The notes beneath the pieces were generated by a model that did not search any database, was not told the DNA's origin, and saw only the letters and a program-made list of their open reading frames with translations. This document shows, in pieces, positions 36,191-50,295 of a stretch of 64,000 nucleotides of DNA (positions are counted from its first letter, which is position 1; each line of letters begins with the position of its first letter). The DNA lies in NCBI RefSeq assembly GCF_910589235.1, contig NC_060957.1, forward strand, positions 4,820,398-4,884,397. Reading direction: 5' to 3'. A program made the position numbers and the translations under genes. This stretch comes from Vespa crabro. Its lineage: Eukaryota; Arthropoda; Insecta; Hymenoptera; Vespidae.

Positions 36191-38041
36191 GTTATTCTTT
36201 ATTTAACGAGTTTGTCAACCCTTTTTAACGTGATCATCTAGAGTAAATTTATTATAATAAAATTAGTTAGTTGTTTCCGATGAAGAGTTGTTGTTTTTAT
36301 TTATAAGATCATTTTTTCTTTTTCATTATTATTCTTTATTATTCTTTTTTTCTTTTTTATTTTGTAGCAACGAAAATTATTAAAAATAATAACTAATTGT
36401 CAAATGATTCATTGTTTGCTTTAGGCTACTTGTTTGATTATTTATATTACTTTAAATTTAGTATTCGATCGTATTTGATTTATAGTAATTCATTTTTAGA
36501 ATTTAGTAACGCCGTTCATCGATAATAGACTCCATTGAGAAGACAGATGATAGTCAATGAGTTAATGAATTTCATTAAACTCAATGATAACTACTGAATT
36601 TGTTCTAAATTTGAAACGCATTTTGTCAAATGAATTTAATTTCAGACATAAACAATCTTTTTTCGGAACTAATTATAAATTAGCCGTTCATTCCTCGTAA
36701 ATGATGTTAACGATGTAGGGAAACGTGTTTACGAATTTTTGATTTTTATACTCTTTTTACAGATAGAAATTCTTTGTTGAGATCAATTAATTTCATCTTA
36801 TTACTTGGTGTTAATACGTAAAACTAATTGTTCTTTTATAAACTAACGAAATGCATAGGAAAGAAGAAAAAAATATTTTAAGATTGAAAAATTTTCCATT
36901 AGAAAAAAGGTCTATTAGCAAATAAAAAAAAAGAAAAAGGAGACAAAGTCACAAGAATAGAATAGAGAACAAGACGGAATATCTTTCGTTGATCTCTCAT
37001 CTTCTTACGACGTCCGTTCAAAGGATAAATGTTATCAAGGAAGCCGATAACTTGTCGTCGGTCGTCCGTCGAAGCTTTCAGAGTCTCCCTTCTCTCTCTC
37101 TCTCCATATCGTTGCGTCGCGAAATATCAAACGATCATTTTCTTGCGAGTAACAATACTTACTCTTGACAGAAACGGATATTGCACACGCTCGTTCTTTT
37201 TTTGTGGATAACGAAAGAAGTGAGGTATATCATGAACAAAGTCAACGTTAACGCGGATAAGGAAGAAGTTTCGTGAAGGTCGTCGCTGACACTGTACGAT
37301 TATCTTTTTTTTCGAACATAAATCGTTTAATCTTCTTCGTTAAACTCGTTGACTCGTATATACATATGTATGTTTGTAAATATGTATATATGTATGTATT
37401 TTTAAATCGCCTTTAGAGGAAGGAAACAAATTTCATTAAAGATTGTCTAACGGTCATCGTTATTAATCTTTTTTAAACGTTTATTTCATTATTAACGAGA
37501 TAAAATTAATTGTTGCTTCATATTTGCAGTTCTTTGAGAATTTTCTTTAAAAATTTATATAATTGCTTTTTTTTCTTTTTTAATTTTATTATATCAGTAT
37601 GTGTAATATTATATCTAAATTTAATGTTAGATAATCTTATTGCAAATGCGAGAATGAATTGGATTATGGAGGATTAAATAATAAATCGTTATACTTTATT
37701 TTAATGCGATGAAATTTATTTTGGACAAATCTCAGTTGATTTGTTAATATTTTTCATAAATTTTTATAGATAATAGATATAGTATTATTTATTTCCACAC
37801 ATTTAATGTTATATTTCACTTTTACTACAAAAATGGCTATATATCTATATGTTTTTTAAATTTCATCGAAAATATTTTAGAAACGTTTTAAAAGTTAAAA
37901 TAACAAAATTAATTTCTTACTGCATTGAACGCAGTTAAAGAATGTTATGGGAGAATTTGTGCGTGTTATCCATTTTTCAACATCGATAGTAGATCGATCG
38001 ACGAGAGATCTACGAGGAAAGAATTTATGAGAATGAGAATA

Positions 38042-38089
38042 AGAGAGAGAGAGAGAGAATGAGGGTAGGAGAGTGAGTAAGAGAGCGAG

Positions 38090-38123
<34 letters not shown>
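38042..38123. repeat. Interrupted (GA)n tract
   Basis: GA runs with AATGAGGGTAGG-type and GAGC interruptions. Confidence 0.9.
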
Positions 38124-38127
<4 letters not shown>

Positions 38128-38179
38128 CGGAAGAATTCGAGAAATCTTGGAGAATGTAAATCGTCGATTAATTCAATTA

Positions 38180-38345
38180 CACGTCGCGCACGTACGAAAG
38201 GGTGGTGTTTCGCGCCTCTTAAGTGATTGCATGAGTCGTTTTATTATTTCGCGGCGGGCGGCCAGATGTAATGGACACCTAGCCATTATAAGCGAGCGTC
38301 GTCTCGATTGGTCTCGAGATACGGTCACCAACCTGCGCGTCGTCC
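38180..38345. promoter_or_regulatory. Unique CG-rich island, candidate enhancer
   Basis: Non-repetitive block with many CG dinucleotides and homeodomain-like TTAT/ATAA cores, between GA tracts. No splice-framed coding sequence is visible. Confidence 0.25.
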
Positions 38346-38538
38346 TCCTCGTCGTCCCCTCTTATATCCACACACATATAGATATATAGATATGTATATA
38401 ACTATATATATATACATCTGTGCGGTTTTTCTTCGAGTGTGCTAGTTACACCTTTGTGTATTTCTATATGTGTGCGCGTATAAGCGTGTGTACAAGCGTG
38501 CAGCGTCGTGCTACGTAGTTGTTATGCGTATGAACTCG

Positions 38539-38610
38539 AAGAGAGAAAGAGAAAGAGAGAGAAATGAAAAGAGAGAGAGAGAGAAAGAAAGAGAGAGAGA
38601 AAGAAAGAGA

Positions 38611-38649
<39 letters not shown>
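38539..38649. repeat. (GA)n/(GAAA)n tract
   Basis: GA repeats with regular AAAG interruptions. CT or GA runs follow at 38871-38908, 39567-39595 and 39621-39680. Confidence 0.95.
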
Positions 38650-38654
<5 letters not shown>

Positions 38655-38866
38655 AACATTCGCATGGTCAGGATGGAGGCGTGTATGTTTTATGGGCCGC
38701 ATAAAACATACCTTCCTTCTTGCGATCGACGGATAGCAGACGAGGGACAAGGATAACCCTCTCCATCCTTGCCGCCTCCCCCTATTGGTTATTTACATTA
38801 TCGGTAGATCGATTCGACGAAAAAAGACCTTCTGGAGGACTTTCCGTACGTGCTTTCCAGATCGAG

Positions 38867-38910
<44 letters not shown>

Positions 38911-39129
38911 GCCTTTATTCAAGTAATAAAAAAAAAGAAGGTTCTCATTCTATGGTTTGTTACTCTCCCATTCTTGCTTCTACATATTTTCTTTATTTTT
39001 CTTTTCTTTTTTTCATAAGTCAACATCTTCGAGTCTATAGACGGTTTTCCTTTCGATACATAAGCTTCGTCTTGAGATTCGCCTTTTATACGTACATACC
39101 TACATATATATGGTACGTATGTATGTATG

Positions 39130-39310
39130 TGAACCCTACCTCGAAGGTGGCAAGAAATCAGATCTAAGAGGACGCAATAATTTCCATTAGCGAGTCGGCC
39201 TCTGGCCCTTGTCTTCGTTTCTTTAATGACTTTTCCCGGCCGATTAAGAGTTATCGGGGCACGTACTAGTCCGCAAAAGGCCGCCGACAACCCTCGGTGA
39301 GAACTCATTG
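39130..39310. promoter_or_regulatory. Unique GC-richer island
   Basis: Non-repetitive, CG-rich relative to its neighbours, with TTTAATGACTTTT and TAATTTCCATTAG homeodomain-like sites. No coding signal on either strand. Confidence 0.25.
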
Positions 39311-39562
39311 TAACATAGGGGTACGATAGGAGAAACGTTTGCGGTCGACGATACGATAGCGGCTTTACTTGCTGGTCTTTCTCTCTGTCTTTTTCTACAC
39401 GCGTGTATGCCTACTTACGTGGATATAGCTACATATGTATATATCTATGTATGTATCTAAGTATGTATGTATCTGCGTGCGTGTGTGTTCTAACGCGAAA
39501 GCTCTCCCACCTGTTCACTAAGAATCCATTACACAAAGCCATACGCTTTTTCTTTTTTTTCA

Positions 39563-39594
<32 letters not shown>

Positions 39595-40140
39595 GTTGGT
39601 TTAACGATTTTATATTCGACAAAGAGAGAAAGAGAGTGTGAGAGAGAAAGAAAGAGAAAGAGAGAGAGAGAGAGAGAGAAGAAAAACTAACGTAAAATCA
39701 CCAAATCTCAAAGAGAGATTTATTATCTATCGCTAATCATATATAAAGTAACTCCAAGGCATACGTAGATAGAAGGGAGATTTTCTTTCTTTCTTTCTTT
39801 AGCCCGTGTCCCGTGCGTGTAGCATTCGAGTTCGCTCAATGTCCCTTACATTTGATAAGATAGCTATAACGCGGAGGTACAAAGAGTATTAATAAATTAG
39901 AAAAGCGCATTTCGAACGACGGAGACATGTTTCCGCTCCTAATTCGTGCCGGCGTCGGGAGAAACGAGGGAGATCCTTATCGGAAGGACAGCCATACACA
40001 CACACATACATGTCTGCGCTTGTACACACAAACATATAAACAGACACATTTGTCTCTGTATGTATTAGTGCAAGAACCGTAGATTCCTGTAGATTTTCTC
40101 GATGCTGTCGTCAAAAACGAGCGAGGCCACGAACAAGAGA

Positions 40141-40141
40141 A

Positions 40142-40177
<36 letters not shown>

Positions 40178-40180
40178 TGC
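40141..40180. repeat. (TCG)n trinucleotide run
   Basis: Thirteen TCG units in a CG-rich unique stretch. The ORF that reads it as poly-serine has no other support. Confidence 0.9.
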
Positions 40181-40891
40181 TCGTGTGTCGGCTTATCAGA
40201 GAGCTCGCGAGCGGTATCGCATACGGGTCGCTAATGTCTCCTTATCAAGGGTACCTACCTATTCCCTGGGTCTTCTCCCCCTTTTCGACCCACACATACG
40301 GTGTACCATTGGATTTTCAGCTACCAGCACCGGCTGGTTACCTATAACCACCTACAACGTCATCGCCGTACGCTATCACACGCTCGTCCCGGGACAAAGA
40401 CTTTCTAGTTTCTCGTTTCTGTTTCCGCTCGCGCTTCGCTTACCGATACTGTCGTACGATAAGAATTCACTGCGTTAAAACGCTGGAAAACGATTTCTCT
40501 GCTTAATTTTCTTTCTTTTCCTCTTTATTTTTTTTCCCGTTTTCTTCCGTTTCTTTTTCTTTTTTTCAATTTTTTTTTTTTTTTTTCATTAGCGTCAGAA
40601 GTACCAGGATTTCTTAATAATAATTATTTTCATTTATATTATTCTTGAATTTCTATTGATCTGTTTGGGCTTATAGTCAATTATGAAAGTTCATCTTGTA
40701 ACTACGATATCAATAATTCTCTTTTCGAATTTCCTTTCCGCTTGGTCAGATCTTATCTAATCAAAATGGTATACGCCTCTCTATTGTGTTGTAACGTTAC
40801 GATTGGTCAAGCTTTGTTCTAATCTCGAACCAATCAAGCAACATGTATGATAAAAGACAGTGGATTTGTTTTTTTTATTATATTTTTTTAT

Positions 40892-40892
<1 letters not shown>

Positions 40893-40934
<42 letters not shown>

Positions 40935-40950
40935 AAAATAAAAAAAAAGA
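40893..40950. repeat. Poly(A) run
   Basis: About 38 consecutive A followed by broken A-rich sequence. It could be the tail of an old retrocopy, but no body is recognisable upstream. Confidence 0.85.
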
Positions 40951-41664
40951 AAGCAGCAGTAATTAGGCAACGCATAATATGATATAGGAATCATAGGTAT
41001 ATTTAGAGAATATTTGAAGTTTTTATTTAATTCGAATGTTGAAATGAATATATGTATATTTAGTATATCATTTAAATAGAAAATATTAGTTTTCTATATC
41101 AAATTTAATTTTGATTAATTATACGCGTCAAAGTGTGGAAAGTTTGTACTTATGTACTTAATTAATAAAATATCTTTCAACGGTTGAAAATTAATTTTGT
41201 TGTTTGATTATTTAAGGAATTATATAAACTATAATTTATAAAAAGTAGATAGGCTAATTGTTTTTATGTATTCCTTTTTTCTTTTTATGTTTTTTCTTAT
41301 ATATTTGTTTTTTCTTTTTTTTTTTTTTTTACAATTCAAACATAACGACGCAATGCGCTAAAATAGAAATCAGAGTGTATTTGTTGGCGTGTTAAATATT
41401 ACATTAAAAAAAAAATATTTCTTATTAATCGGTGCAAACAAATAACAAAGCTAATTCTTTCAGTAATTATTGCTGATAATATAAAAATAAAACTATTCGA
41501 ATGGTATGTTCTTATGGTTGAAAATAAATTGTTTGAAGCTTCACGAAGACATCATTGAATGAGAAACAACTTAATAGATGGACTCCACTGGAGGAGGCAC
41601 ATTTGAAGAAAAAGACACGTGCGTAAGAGAATCTCAGAGTAAGAAATATCTTCGTCGCCTTTTT

Positions 41665-41667
<3 letters not shown>

Positions 41668-41717
<50 letters not shown>

Positions 41718-41755
41718 TTATCTATCTATCTATCTATCTTTTTCTTTCTTTCTCT
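41668..41755. repeat. (CT)n then (ATCT)n
   Basis: CT run passing into TATC units and a CTTT-rich stretch. Confidence 0.95.
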
Positions 41756-43393
41756 TTCTCTTGACCACCCTCTCGTTGGTCGACCTATCCACGAGCCTTG
41801 GAGCGTTTGCATACGCACGCCGCCAATTATAAGCTCTCCCCACTACTCGACATTTTCTTCCACCATCGACTTCTACTTCTTTGCCCCACCCTTTTAAAGG
41901 AACGAAGGAGAGATAGAGAAAGAGTGTATAGAATCAGAGAGAGGGGAAGAGCGCCACTACCAACGTGTTTCTCTCTCCTCCAGGGCTAGGAGGATCCCTT
42001 CCTGCTATCTGATGCCGCGTTGGAGGTGTTAATTCACACTCCGATCCATTCTCTCCCCCTTCGCATCTTCTTCCTTCTTTTTAACCATCTATAAAGCTGT
42101 GTAAATTTCAAATAACATTCTCATATAGGTATCTCTATATTTATTTAAGTATTATTTCATTTTTCGAACAAAAAATATTAATTATTCCTATTTCACATTC
42201 ATCGGATATAAATTAGATATATTATAGGTATGATACATTATTTTATTTATTTTTCTTTTCTTTTTTTTAACAAAAAATAAATTAGGTTATCATTTTTTTT
42301 ATGGTAATCATCATCTTTCTCTCTTTCTTTCACATACACACACATGCACACACTTCCCTTATCTCATATATCACTCTCTAAAATTAATTAAATTCATATC
42401 AATTTTGATAAAACATTAACATGTTTCCAACAAATGAATTCGTCCAATCTTGTGAACATTATTTTCATTGCGGATGAAACTTTTACAAATGAAAAAAGAA
42501 GAAAAAAAGGAAGAACTTAGATGGAGTTGTTAGCAACAAATTGTGTTAGCAAGCTCATTTCTTATTTGGCGAACGGTAAGCAATCTGGAAATTCTTTATG
42601 GTAAGCTACTTTCGCATAGCTTCGACATTTTTACGAATCTCGCTATTATCGCTTCTACGTAGTTGGGCTTGGAGAGTATACGTAAATGGAGAGAAATCGA
42701 GTGTGTTTACACGTAACCGTCGAATAAGAATCTATCTTTTCATCGTGCAAAGGGTACAGCAGCGGCAATCCAATGATTCGTGAGAAACCGCGATAAACAC
42801 GCTTTTACGAGCCTGGACGAGCTAGAAAAGCGATTAAAACTTAGCTATATATAGTATACTGGCGTATGTGTGTGTGTGTGTGTGGACATATACGCCTATA
42901 TGTTTTAATACATATACTTAAATATATTTAACATTCGTTCAAAACTTAAGGTGGGTATGTATTTGCAAAGTTTACATTTCCGTTCGGACTTTTATCGGTC
43001 TCGAAACGATGTTTGTTCCCTTTTAGTGGCAGTTCGATAGTCAACCAAGCAAGCAGTCCTTATCTCTGTCTTTTTCTTTTACTTTATCGCGGAGATACAT
43101 GAATAATTAATAATAGAATCTACGAAAGTAACGATGCAAAAACAGAGACGACTTAGATTGGGGTGTGTTAAGGTAGGGTGAGGGAGGGTTGAAGAGACTT
43201 CGGCGAAGGGGGAGTACTCTGCACATCGGAGATTCACATCTGACAGCGTCGTTAGGTGAGTCCACCGGACAGATACACAAGAGATCGGCGCTGATTGGAC
43301 ATGCTCGTTCTACGTACAGGTATACCGGGTGACTTCGTTAGCAAGGGCTGATTTTATCGACGTATACGAGGCGAAATACCAGGTCTGATCTTT

Positions 43394-43396
<3 letters not shown>

Positions 43397-43448
<52 letters not shown>

Positions 43449-43544
43449 TCTCTTTCTCTCTCTCAAGAAGATACTAGAAAAATGATGCCATCGATACAGA
43501 CAAAATCATTTTCTCTGGAACGATAGGTAAAGTTCTTGATTCAG

Positions 43545-43575
<31 letters not shown>

Positions 43576-43616
43576 CTCTTTCTCTCTTTCTCTCTTTCTC
43601 TCTCTCTTTCTCTCAA
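43397..43616. repeat. (GA)n and (CT)n tracts in opposite order
   Basis: A pure GA run at 43397-43446 is followed by CTCTTTCTCTCTCTC and then a CT/CTTT tract at 43546-43616. GA and CT arms lie 100 bases apart on the same strand. A further CTTT tract is at 43765-43886. Confidence 0.95.
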
Positions 43617-44365
43617 TTTAGTTACTCTTCGCGAGTTAATATCGCGAGAGAACGTCGTCGAGTGCCACGCCCGACACTCCGTCAACCTGAATGTTATAAT
43701 ATTATCACCTCAAGAGTCGGCTATAATAAGTCGTTTGCATCGCCGTCACGTGCCAGTGCGGGTTCTCTCTTTTTCTCTTTCTTTCTCTCTCTCTCTCTCT
43801 TTTTCTCTCTCTCTCTTTTTTTCTCTTTCTTTCTTTTTTCTTTCTTTCTTCTTTTTCTCTTTCTTTATTTCTTTCTTTCTTTCTTTCCTTGTCTACGTTC
43901 TTATCCGTGTGCGCTCGTACGACGATCGACGATCGGGATAAGGCGAAACGTGTTAGCTGGAAAAGCTTAAGGGAGTAGAAGAGGAGGGGAGAGGGTCAAT
44001 GGCCAGTTTCACAGGTCAGTCCTTCCGCGCGATCCTTTCTTCTTACATTACACTTAAATAACATAGCAATTATCGAAAAATGTGATGCCTCGATGTATGA
44101 ACGATCTATGTACATTATTGTCGTTAACCATCTCGAATAAGGTCAAATATCGAATCAAATCGAATAAAGATTTCTTTTCTTGTCACGAGAATTTATTACT
44201 TTAAAAAAAAAGAAAAAAGAAAAAAAGAAAAAAAGAAAGAATAGAATAGATCAATAGATTTATCGGTCTTTTTTTTCAAGCATATCCCATACATAAATAT
44301 ATCTATGCAATTTGGTTGAACCTTAAAGAAGCATGAATTTAATTTTTGGATTGAGCCAACCACGT

Positions 44366-44366
<1 letters not shown>

Positions 44367-44443
<77 letters not shown>
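44367..44443. repeat. (GA)n microsatellite
   Basis: A pure GA run of 77 bases. A second one lies at 44622-44677, then CT-rich sequence with CTCA units at 44760-44865 and 45110-45290. Confidence 0.97.
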
Positions 44444-44445
<2 letters not shown>

Positions 44446-44620
44446 ACCAACGATTGAACGATAATAAAAAAGAACGTTAGAGCACCCTGGAAGCCATTTA
44501 TCGTGACGTACCGGGCCAAGCGAGGTGCGGAGAGACGTCGAGCACGCGTGCGTGAACACGTCCGCATTATAAACGCGCGAGCAACGTGTCCAGACACTTA
44601 TAGAAGCTGCTGTGGAATGG

Positions 44621-44682
<62 letters not shown>

Positions 44683-45830
44683 GAGGACGATAGCTTCGTT
44701 GTCATGCAGGATGCAGAAGGGGATGAACGGTGTCCGCCCCCTTACACCAACCTTTCATCTCTCTCTCCCTCTCTCTTTCTCTCTTTCATTTGCTCACTCA
44801 CTCACTCACTCTCTCCCTCTCTTTCATTTGCTCACTCACTCACTCTCTCCCTCTCTTTCTCTTCCATCCTTCGCAACATCCCACACCTCCTCTTCCATCT
44901 AGCCAGCCACCCTGCCAGATGGTAAAGCTGGTGCGCACTTCATTTCCGCGTCTTACAGTCAGCCGGCATGCCGAAGGAAATGAAAACAATGAGATACAGC
45001 GGTCATCCGTTACCTACGCTCGTCGCACGGTGCCTCTTAACTCGCATTTATATTACTTAAGCGCCTCTAAAAGCATCCAGCCTTTATCCGCATCCTTGCT
45101 TTTCCTACTACCTCCCTCCTTTCCTCTCTCCTTTCTCTCTCCCTCTTTCCCTTCCTCTTTTCCTTTTCTTCCTTTTTCTCTTTCTATTTCTCTCTCTCAC
45201 TCTCTCCCTCTCCCTGTCTCTCCTCTCTCTCTCTCTCTCTCATTCTTTCTCTTTCTCTGTCTTCCTTTTTCTCTTTCTCTGTTTCTCGTTCTTCTACTAT
45301 CTATGTCTTCTTTGTCAAGAGTTATAATATCCGATGTTTCTCTTTACACATCGCGAAACACGCGATATAAATGTGTGATACTTTTATGATTGTATTTGTT
45401 TATATGGATTCAATGTAAATCGTTTCCGGGATATTTAACATCGAGTGGATTTTATTTATTGTTCCCTAAAGGCCAACGATAGTACGTACTTTCGAATTTT
45501 GTTAATAAACGAGTTTTACGAAGTCCCGAAGAGTTTTTAATAGAAAATATTAGATTGGGATCATGAAATAAATGTCTCGTTACAAGTATAAATAAAGTTT
45601 GTTTGAACGAAACGACAGTTATTTATTATTCATCGATATATTATCATTCGGATGGTTGATTATTTTTGTTTCAACCTATATATCGATGTAAATTTCTTTT
45701 CTGAAATATCGGATCATGGGAAGGAGTTAGAATTCTTGGCGATACCTCAGAAAGTTCATCCATCTTTTCTCTCGTTTCTTCTCTTCATCGTTCCCCATTA
45801 AATCCATCTTCCTTTTCTCTCTTCTTCCCT

Positions 45831-45865
<35 letters not shown>

Positions 45866-47784
45866 TCTCTTTCTCTTTCCTCTTCATCTTTTAATCGTGC
45901 ACGTCCCGCCTACGGAAATTATGAAATCAGACACACAGAACACGTACGCGCGCTTGCCTCTCGCTCTCTCAGCGTATAGTACTTACTTTGGTCCTTCGTA
46001 TCCTTGCGTATCCTACCAAATTGGGAAAAGTTTTCTAGGTAGATTATGATATATCGATCGCAATAACGTTCTCTGAACTGTTTCCTTTTGAGATTGATGA
46101 TGTTTTTCTTTTCTATCTATCTCTCTTTCTCTCTGAATTCCTCCGTTCATGTATTTAAAAAAGAAAAGAGAGACAAAAGATAACTCGAACGAATCTCGAT
46201 ATTCAAACTGGAATCGTGTTAAACGTGAACCTCCGACACGGCACCGATCGTGTTCCATTGCAATCGACAGGATGTTGTTACTCTATAAGCGCTTCGTTCG
46301 GTCGTAAGCATTAATTGGTTCGATGCCAAAGCGGCTTAACGAAGGAAACGAGCGTGCGACGAGGGGGTGAGGGTTTGGATCGAGTCGGGTTAGGGAAAGA
46401 GAAACGTTATCACGAGAGGGTACTTTACTGTATTTGTAATGATGAGGGGTACGAGGTAATCAGATAAAGGCCTCAAAAGTAGTACCGTTCCATGTTGAAA
46501 AAACTTGCGCTATCCGAGCGTGATTATACTGTAGCCAGGGACGCATATAGTTCGTGAGCTTTCGAATTCGCTCTTCTTCTCGACATGAAAATTATCTTAT
46601 CTGTGTTTACAATGAACCCTCTTCAAAATTGTCATGAGAAAGGTAGGTATTTAAACGGTTATGCAACCGACAAATATTTTTTATTAATTATAGATAGACG
46701 TTTAATAATGTTTTTAAATGTTTCAATAAAATTGTATTGTTTTTTATTTTACTGTAAAAGATAAAATTCAAATCGAATTATTTCGAAATTACACTTAGAT
46801 ACTGGATATGGCATATTTTTCAAAAGTAAATTATGTAGCGGTATGTCTTCCATCGCATTAAAATTAATAGTCGGAGTAAAGAAGATAAATAGCAGCTGGG
46901 AACGCTAGTACTTACACTCGCGACTATGAATTCGAAACAGCCGACCCTGGATGCGATACACGGCCTAGGGGGGTAGTGAGTTAGAGTTTGATAGGGCCGG
47001 ATTTGGGGGTGCACCGAGCACACCTTATCACGCCACTCTGCTGTTTTAGTTTTTGTCCAGTCTCTGCATATTCCAACTTTCTCTTTCCCTCTCCTCTCGT
47101 TCCCATTCCGTGTATTCCTCTCTTATTCCAGTTGCACTCTCGGTATCCGTTTCTCAATGTTCATATCATGATTTACAAAAATACGTATACCATACTTACG
47201 CATGCTCTCTTTTATCTTAACCTATTCAATCATTATTTTTAAGGACAACGATTCTTAGATCTTTTTTCTTATCTTTTTATTTACTTAAAAGTCAAATTAT
47301 ATGGCTTAGTTAGGTCTTAAAAAAAAAAAAGAAAAGAAAATTTGAATATAGCGATTGAATAGGTTAAATGACTAAAAATTTTTGGTAAAAGTTATCTTCA
47401 TGAACAATGGCAAAGTCAGCGGTCGATTTCTATAAAAGGAAAGACAGGAGAAGCAACAACTTGATTCGTGCTATGAATATCGTTCTCTCTTTCTCTCTCT
47501 TTCTCTCACATACGCGATGACACTTCGTTTTTCAATTGGCTTTATAGCAGCAGCTTTGTCGCTTTTATCCGCGTTAAGCGCAAAAGTGGAAGCCGCACTG
47601 TCGTTCCTATTGTTCCGCAAAACCGTTTCTCTATTTTCACCATCTCTGTACATACGTACGTACGTACATCCCTCTCTTCTATCCCCTTTTCTCGCGAAGC
47701 TCTGACGGCTGTTTATCTCTGCGTTTCATGTGAACCACTAACGACGATGAAGTCTACGACGAGTGTCAATGCCGTGAGATTCGC

Positions 47785-48402
47785 ATTTACAATTCGATGA
47801 AACGCTTAAAATGAAGCAAGTAGATAGAAATATCGAAAAGTAACTATAGAATGTTTGGTATTAATCTTATTGTTAGAATTTCGTGATTATTTTTTTTTTA
47901 AGTAGGAATGATAAAGAATTCTTTTTATATTGATATCGCTTGTTAATAAATCATTCGCATTTGCAATATGACGAAATGTTTAAAGTGAAGCAAGTAGGTA
48001 GAAATATCGAAATACAACTGTAGAACGTTTAATATTAATCTTATTGTTAGAATTTTTGACTTTTTTGTTTTAAGTAAGAATGATAAAGTTATCTGCTTAT
48101 ATTGCTCATTATGCTTAAAATGAAGCAAATAGGTTTGAAATATCGAAAAGCAACTATAGAACGTTTCATATTAATCTTATTGTTAAAATATCGTGATTTT
48201 TGTTTTGTTTTGAAGTAAGAATAATAAAGTTATCTTTTTATATCATTCGTTAATAAATCATTTGCATTTGCAATATGATGAAATGCTTAAAACGAAAGAA
48301 GTAAGTATAAATATCGAAAAGCAACTATGAAACGTTTGGTATTAATCTTATTATTAGAATGATAGTTATTTTTTTATATCGCTCGTTAATAAATTATACT
48401 TA
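47785..48402. repeat. Four diverged tandem copies of a unit of about 150 bases
   Basis: The landmark order 'gcatttgcaatatgacgaaa', 'tgaagcaagtagg', 'aaatatcgaaaagcaacta', 'ggtattaatcttattg' and 'ttaataaatcatt' recurs with starts near 47785, 47955, 48110 and 48262. Copies differ by substitutions and small gaps, and the third lacks the first landmark. The unit has no open frame of note. Confidence 0.85.
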
Positions 48403-48488
48403 CTTGTCCGACGATTATCGTGATTAGAAGCGGGAATTCGTGTAACCAACGCGAAATCGTTGATACGAAAGAGAAAAAGAAAGATTGG

Positions 48489-48491
48489 TTG

Positions 48492-48561
<70 letters not shown>
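48489..48561. repeat. (GA)n microsatellite
   Basis: Pure GA run of about 70 bases. Confidence 0.97.
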
Positions 48562-48567
<6 letters not shown>

Positions 48568-49519
48568 AGAAGGGCCGAGAGTGAGGGAGTGTGCAGGACG
48601 GTGGAAAAAGGTACGCTTTTCCGCACTATCTAGAGAACTATTTCTCCGGTGTCTGGAAAAGCATTGCTGCCACGATAACGACTATGCGAGAGGAGGACGG
48701 TGGAGAAAGGGCAAATTTATCGGATCGCGGCGATGGTAGAGGCGCAGCGTTTCTGTGGATGTACTTTTATACCTATACATACGTACATATTTCTTCGGTT
48801 TGTTTATTTCTCCTATATACGATAAATGAACGATTTCCTTTTCTATCTCTATACAACTATAATATAAAATAAAAGAAAACGATATAAAGACGATTGATAT
48901 TGTGGTAAGTTCGTCGTCGTCATGATTTCGATAAACAAACCGTTAAAATCTTTGATAAACGTTATTATTATTATCTATTATTTATTATTAAATGGAAAAC
49001 ACGCGCAAGGTAAGAACGAAAGAAAGAAAGAAAGAAAGAATGAGAGTATAGTGTAGTAGAGAACGATAACATTGAATAGCTACGTACAAATAAGAATAAA
49101 GAAAGAAGGAAAGAAAGAAAGTACAAAGAGAAGGGATCGAAAGTAAGGGGGGTGAGTGGTGGTGGCGGTGGTGGTAGTCGTGTAGTACGATGCAGCTAGG
49201 TGCACCTATTCTAACGGAGGTGATAAGAGTGGTGAAATGGGCGACTGCAACCCGTAAATATCGAGAAGGGGTAGGACCCAACATCACCACCACCAACATC
49301 GTCACCATCATCACCACCACCACCTCTACTACCCTTACTATCGTGCCACCACCCACTCGAGCAGTTTATCGCAGTATCGGAAGTCGTGGACCGAAGTTAC
49401 ACCAATTGTTTTATGGCTTTGTGACCTTCCCTATCGTTACTACACGCACGAGCCTATTTTAAACTCTCTTTTTTTCTTACGATCGTAAAAAACGTTCACC
49501 TTCCACGGTGAAAGCATTC

Positions 49520-49805
49520 ACTTTAAAAGTCAATCGAATCGAATTGAATCGAATCGAATCAAATGGAATCGAATCGATCGTATCGTTCATTCGAGTTCTA
49601 ATTACGATAGAAATCATAATGTAAATGTAGCATTGTCCTTTTGTAAATACGTTATATTTATATCTATCTTCCTAACACGGCAGGTGGCATAAACAAGAGG
49701 AACAATTATCGACGATTAATTTCTCATTTAATGAGACCGTATTCGATCTGACCTGATACGATTTGACCCGATCTGATCTGATCCGATCCGATCCGATCCA
49801 CAGGA
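49520..49805. repeat. (GAATC)n and (GATCY)n pentamer tracts
   Basis: GAATC/GAATT units at about 49530-49580, and GATCT/GATCC/GACC units at about 49745-49800. The second is a CTGATCCGATCCGATCC-type run. Confidence 0.85.
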
Positions 49806-50251
49806 AAGATCATCGCGGGTGTTCGCCTCTTTAGCGTTTATATATGCACTCTTTAACCACTTTATGCGTGCGTTATGTAGGTACAGTCTCTATTAAAAAT
49901 CATTCATATAATTATATAGATTAATTTATCGGTATCGTTAATTAATACAATGTCATTTGGAGTATCTTCAAAATCGATAATGACATAATATTGATTTTAA
50001 TTGAATTGCTACGGGCAATAATCGAAATGATTTCATCGAGAACCATTATCTAGATCGTGAAGATTTTTTTCAGAGATTGTACGCACACACATACACACGC
50101 ACGTACGTGCGCGCACGCACATTTATATTTTGTATATAAGGACTAAGAAAATAACGGCCAGGTGCACGAGCAGGGACGTACTTTGCTCTGCAGGATAGCC
50201 TGATCGTCTGATTCAATTATCCAGATCGGTATCTTTTCTCTCTCTCTCTCC

Positions 50252-50295
<44 letters not shown>

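Noticed and set aside
40781..40950. Retrocopy with poly(A) tail
   Set aside because: The A run is long, but no recognisable gene or SINE body, A/B boxes or target-site duplication is visible upstream.
46315..46350. tRNA-like B box (GGTTCGATGCC)
   Set aside because: No matching acceptor stem, D arm or anticodon arm could be drawn on either strand.
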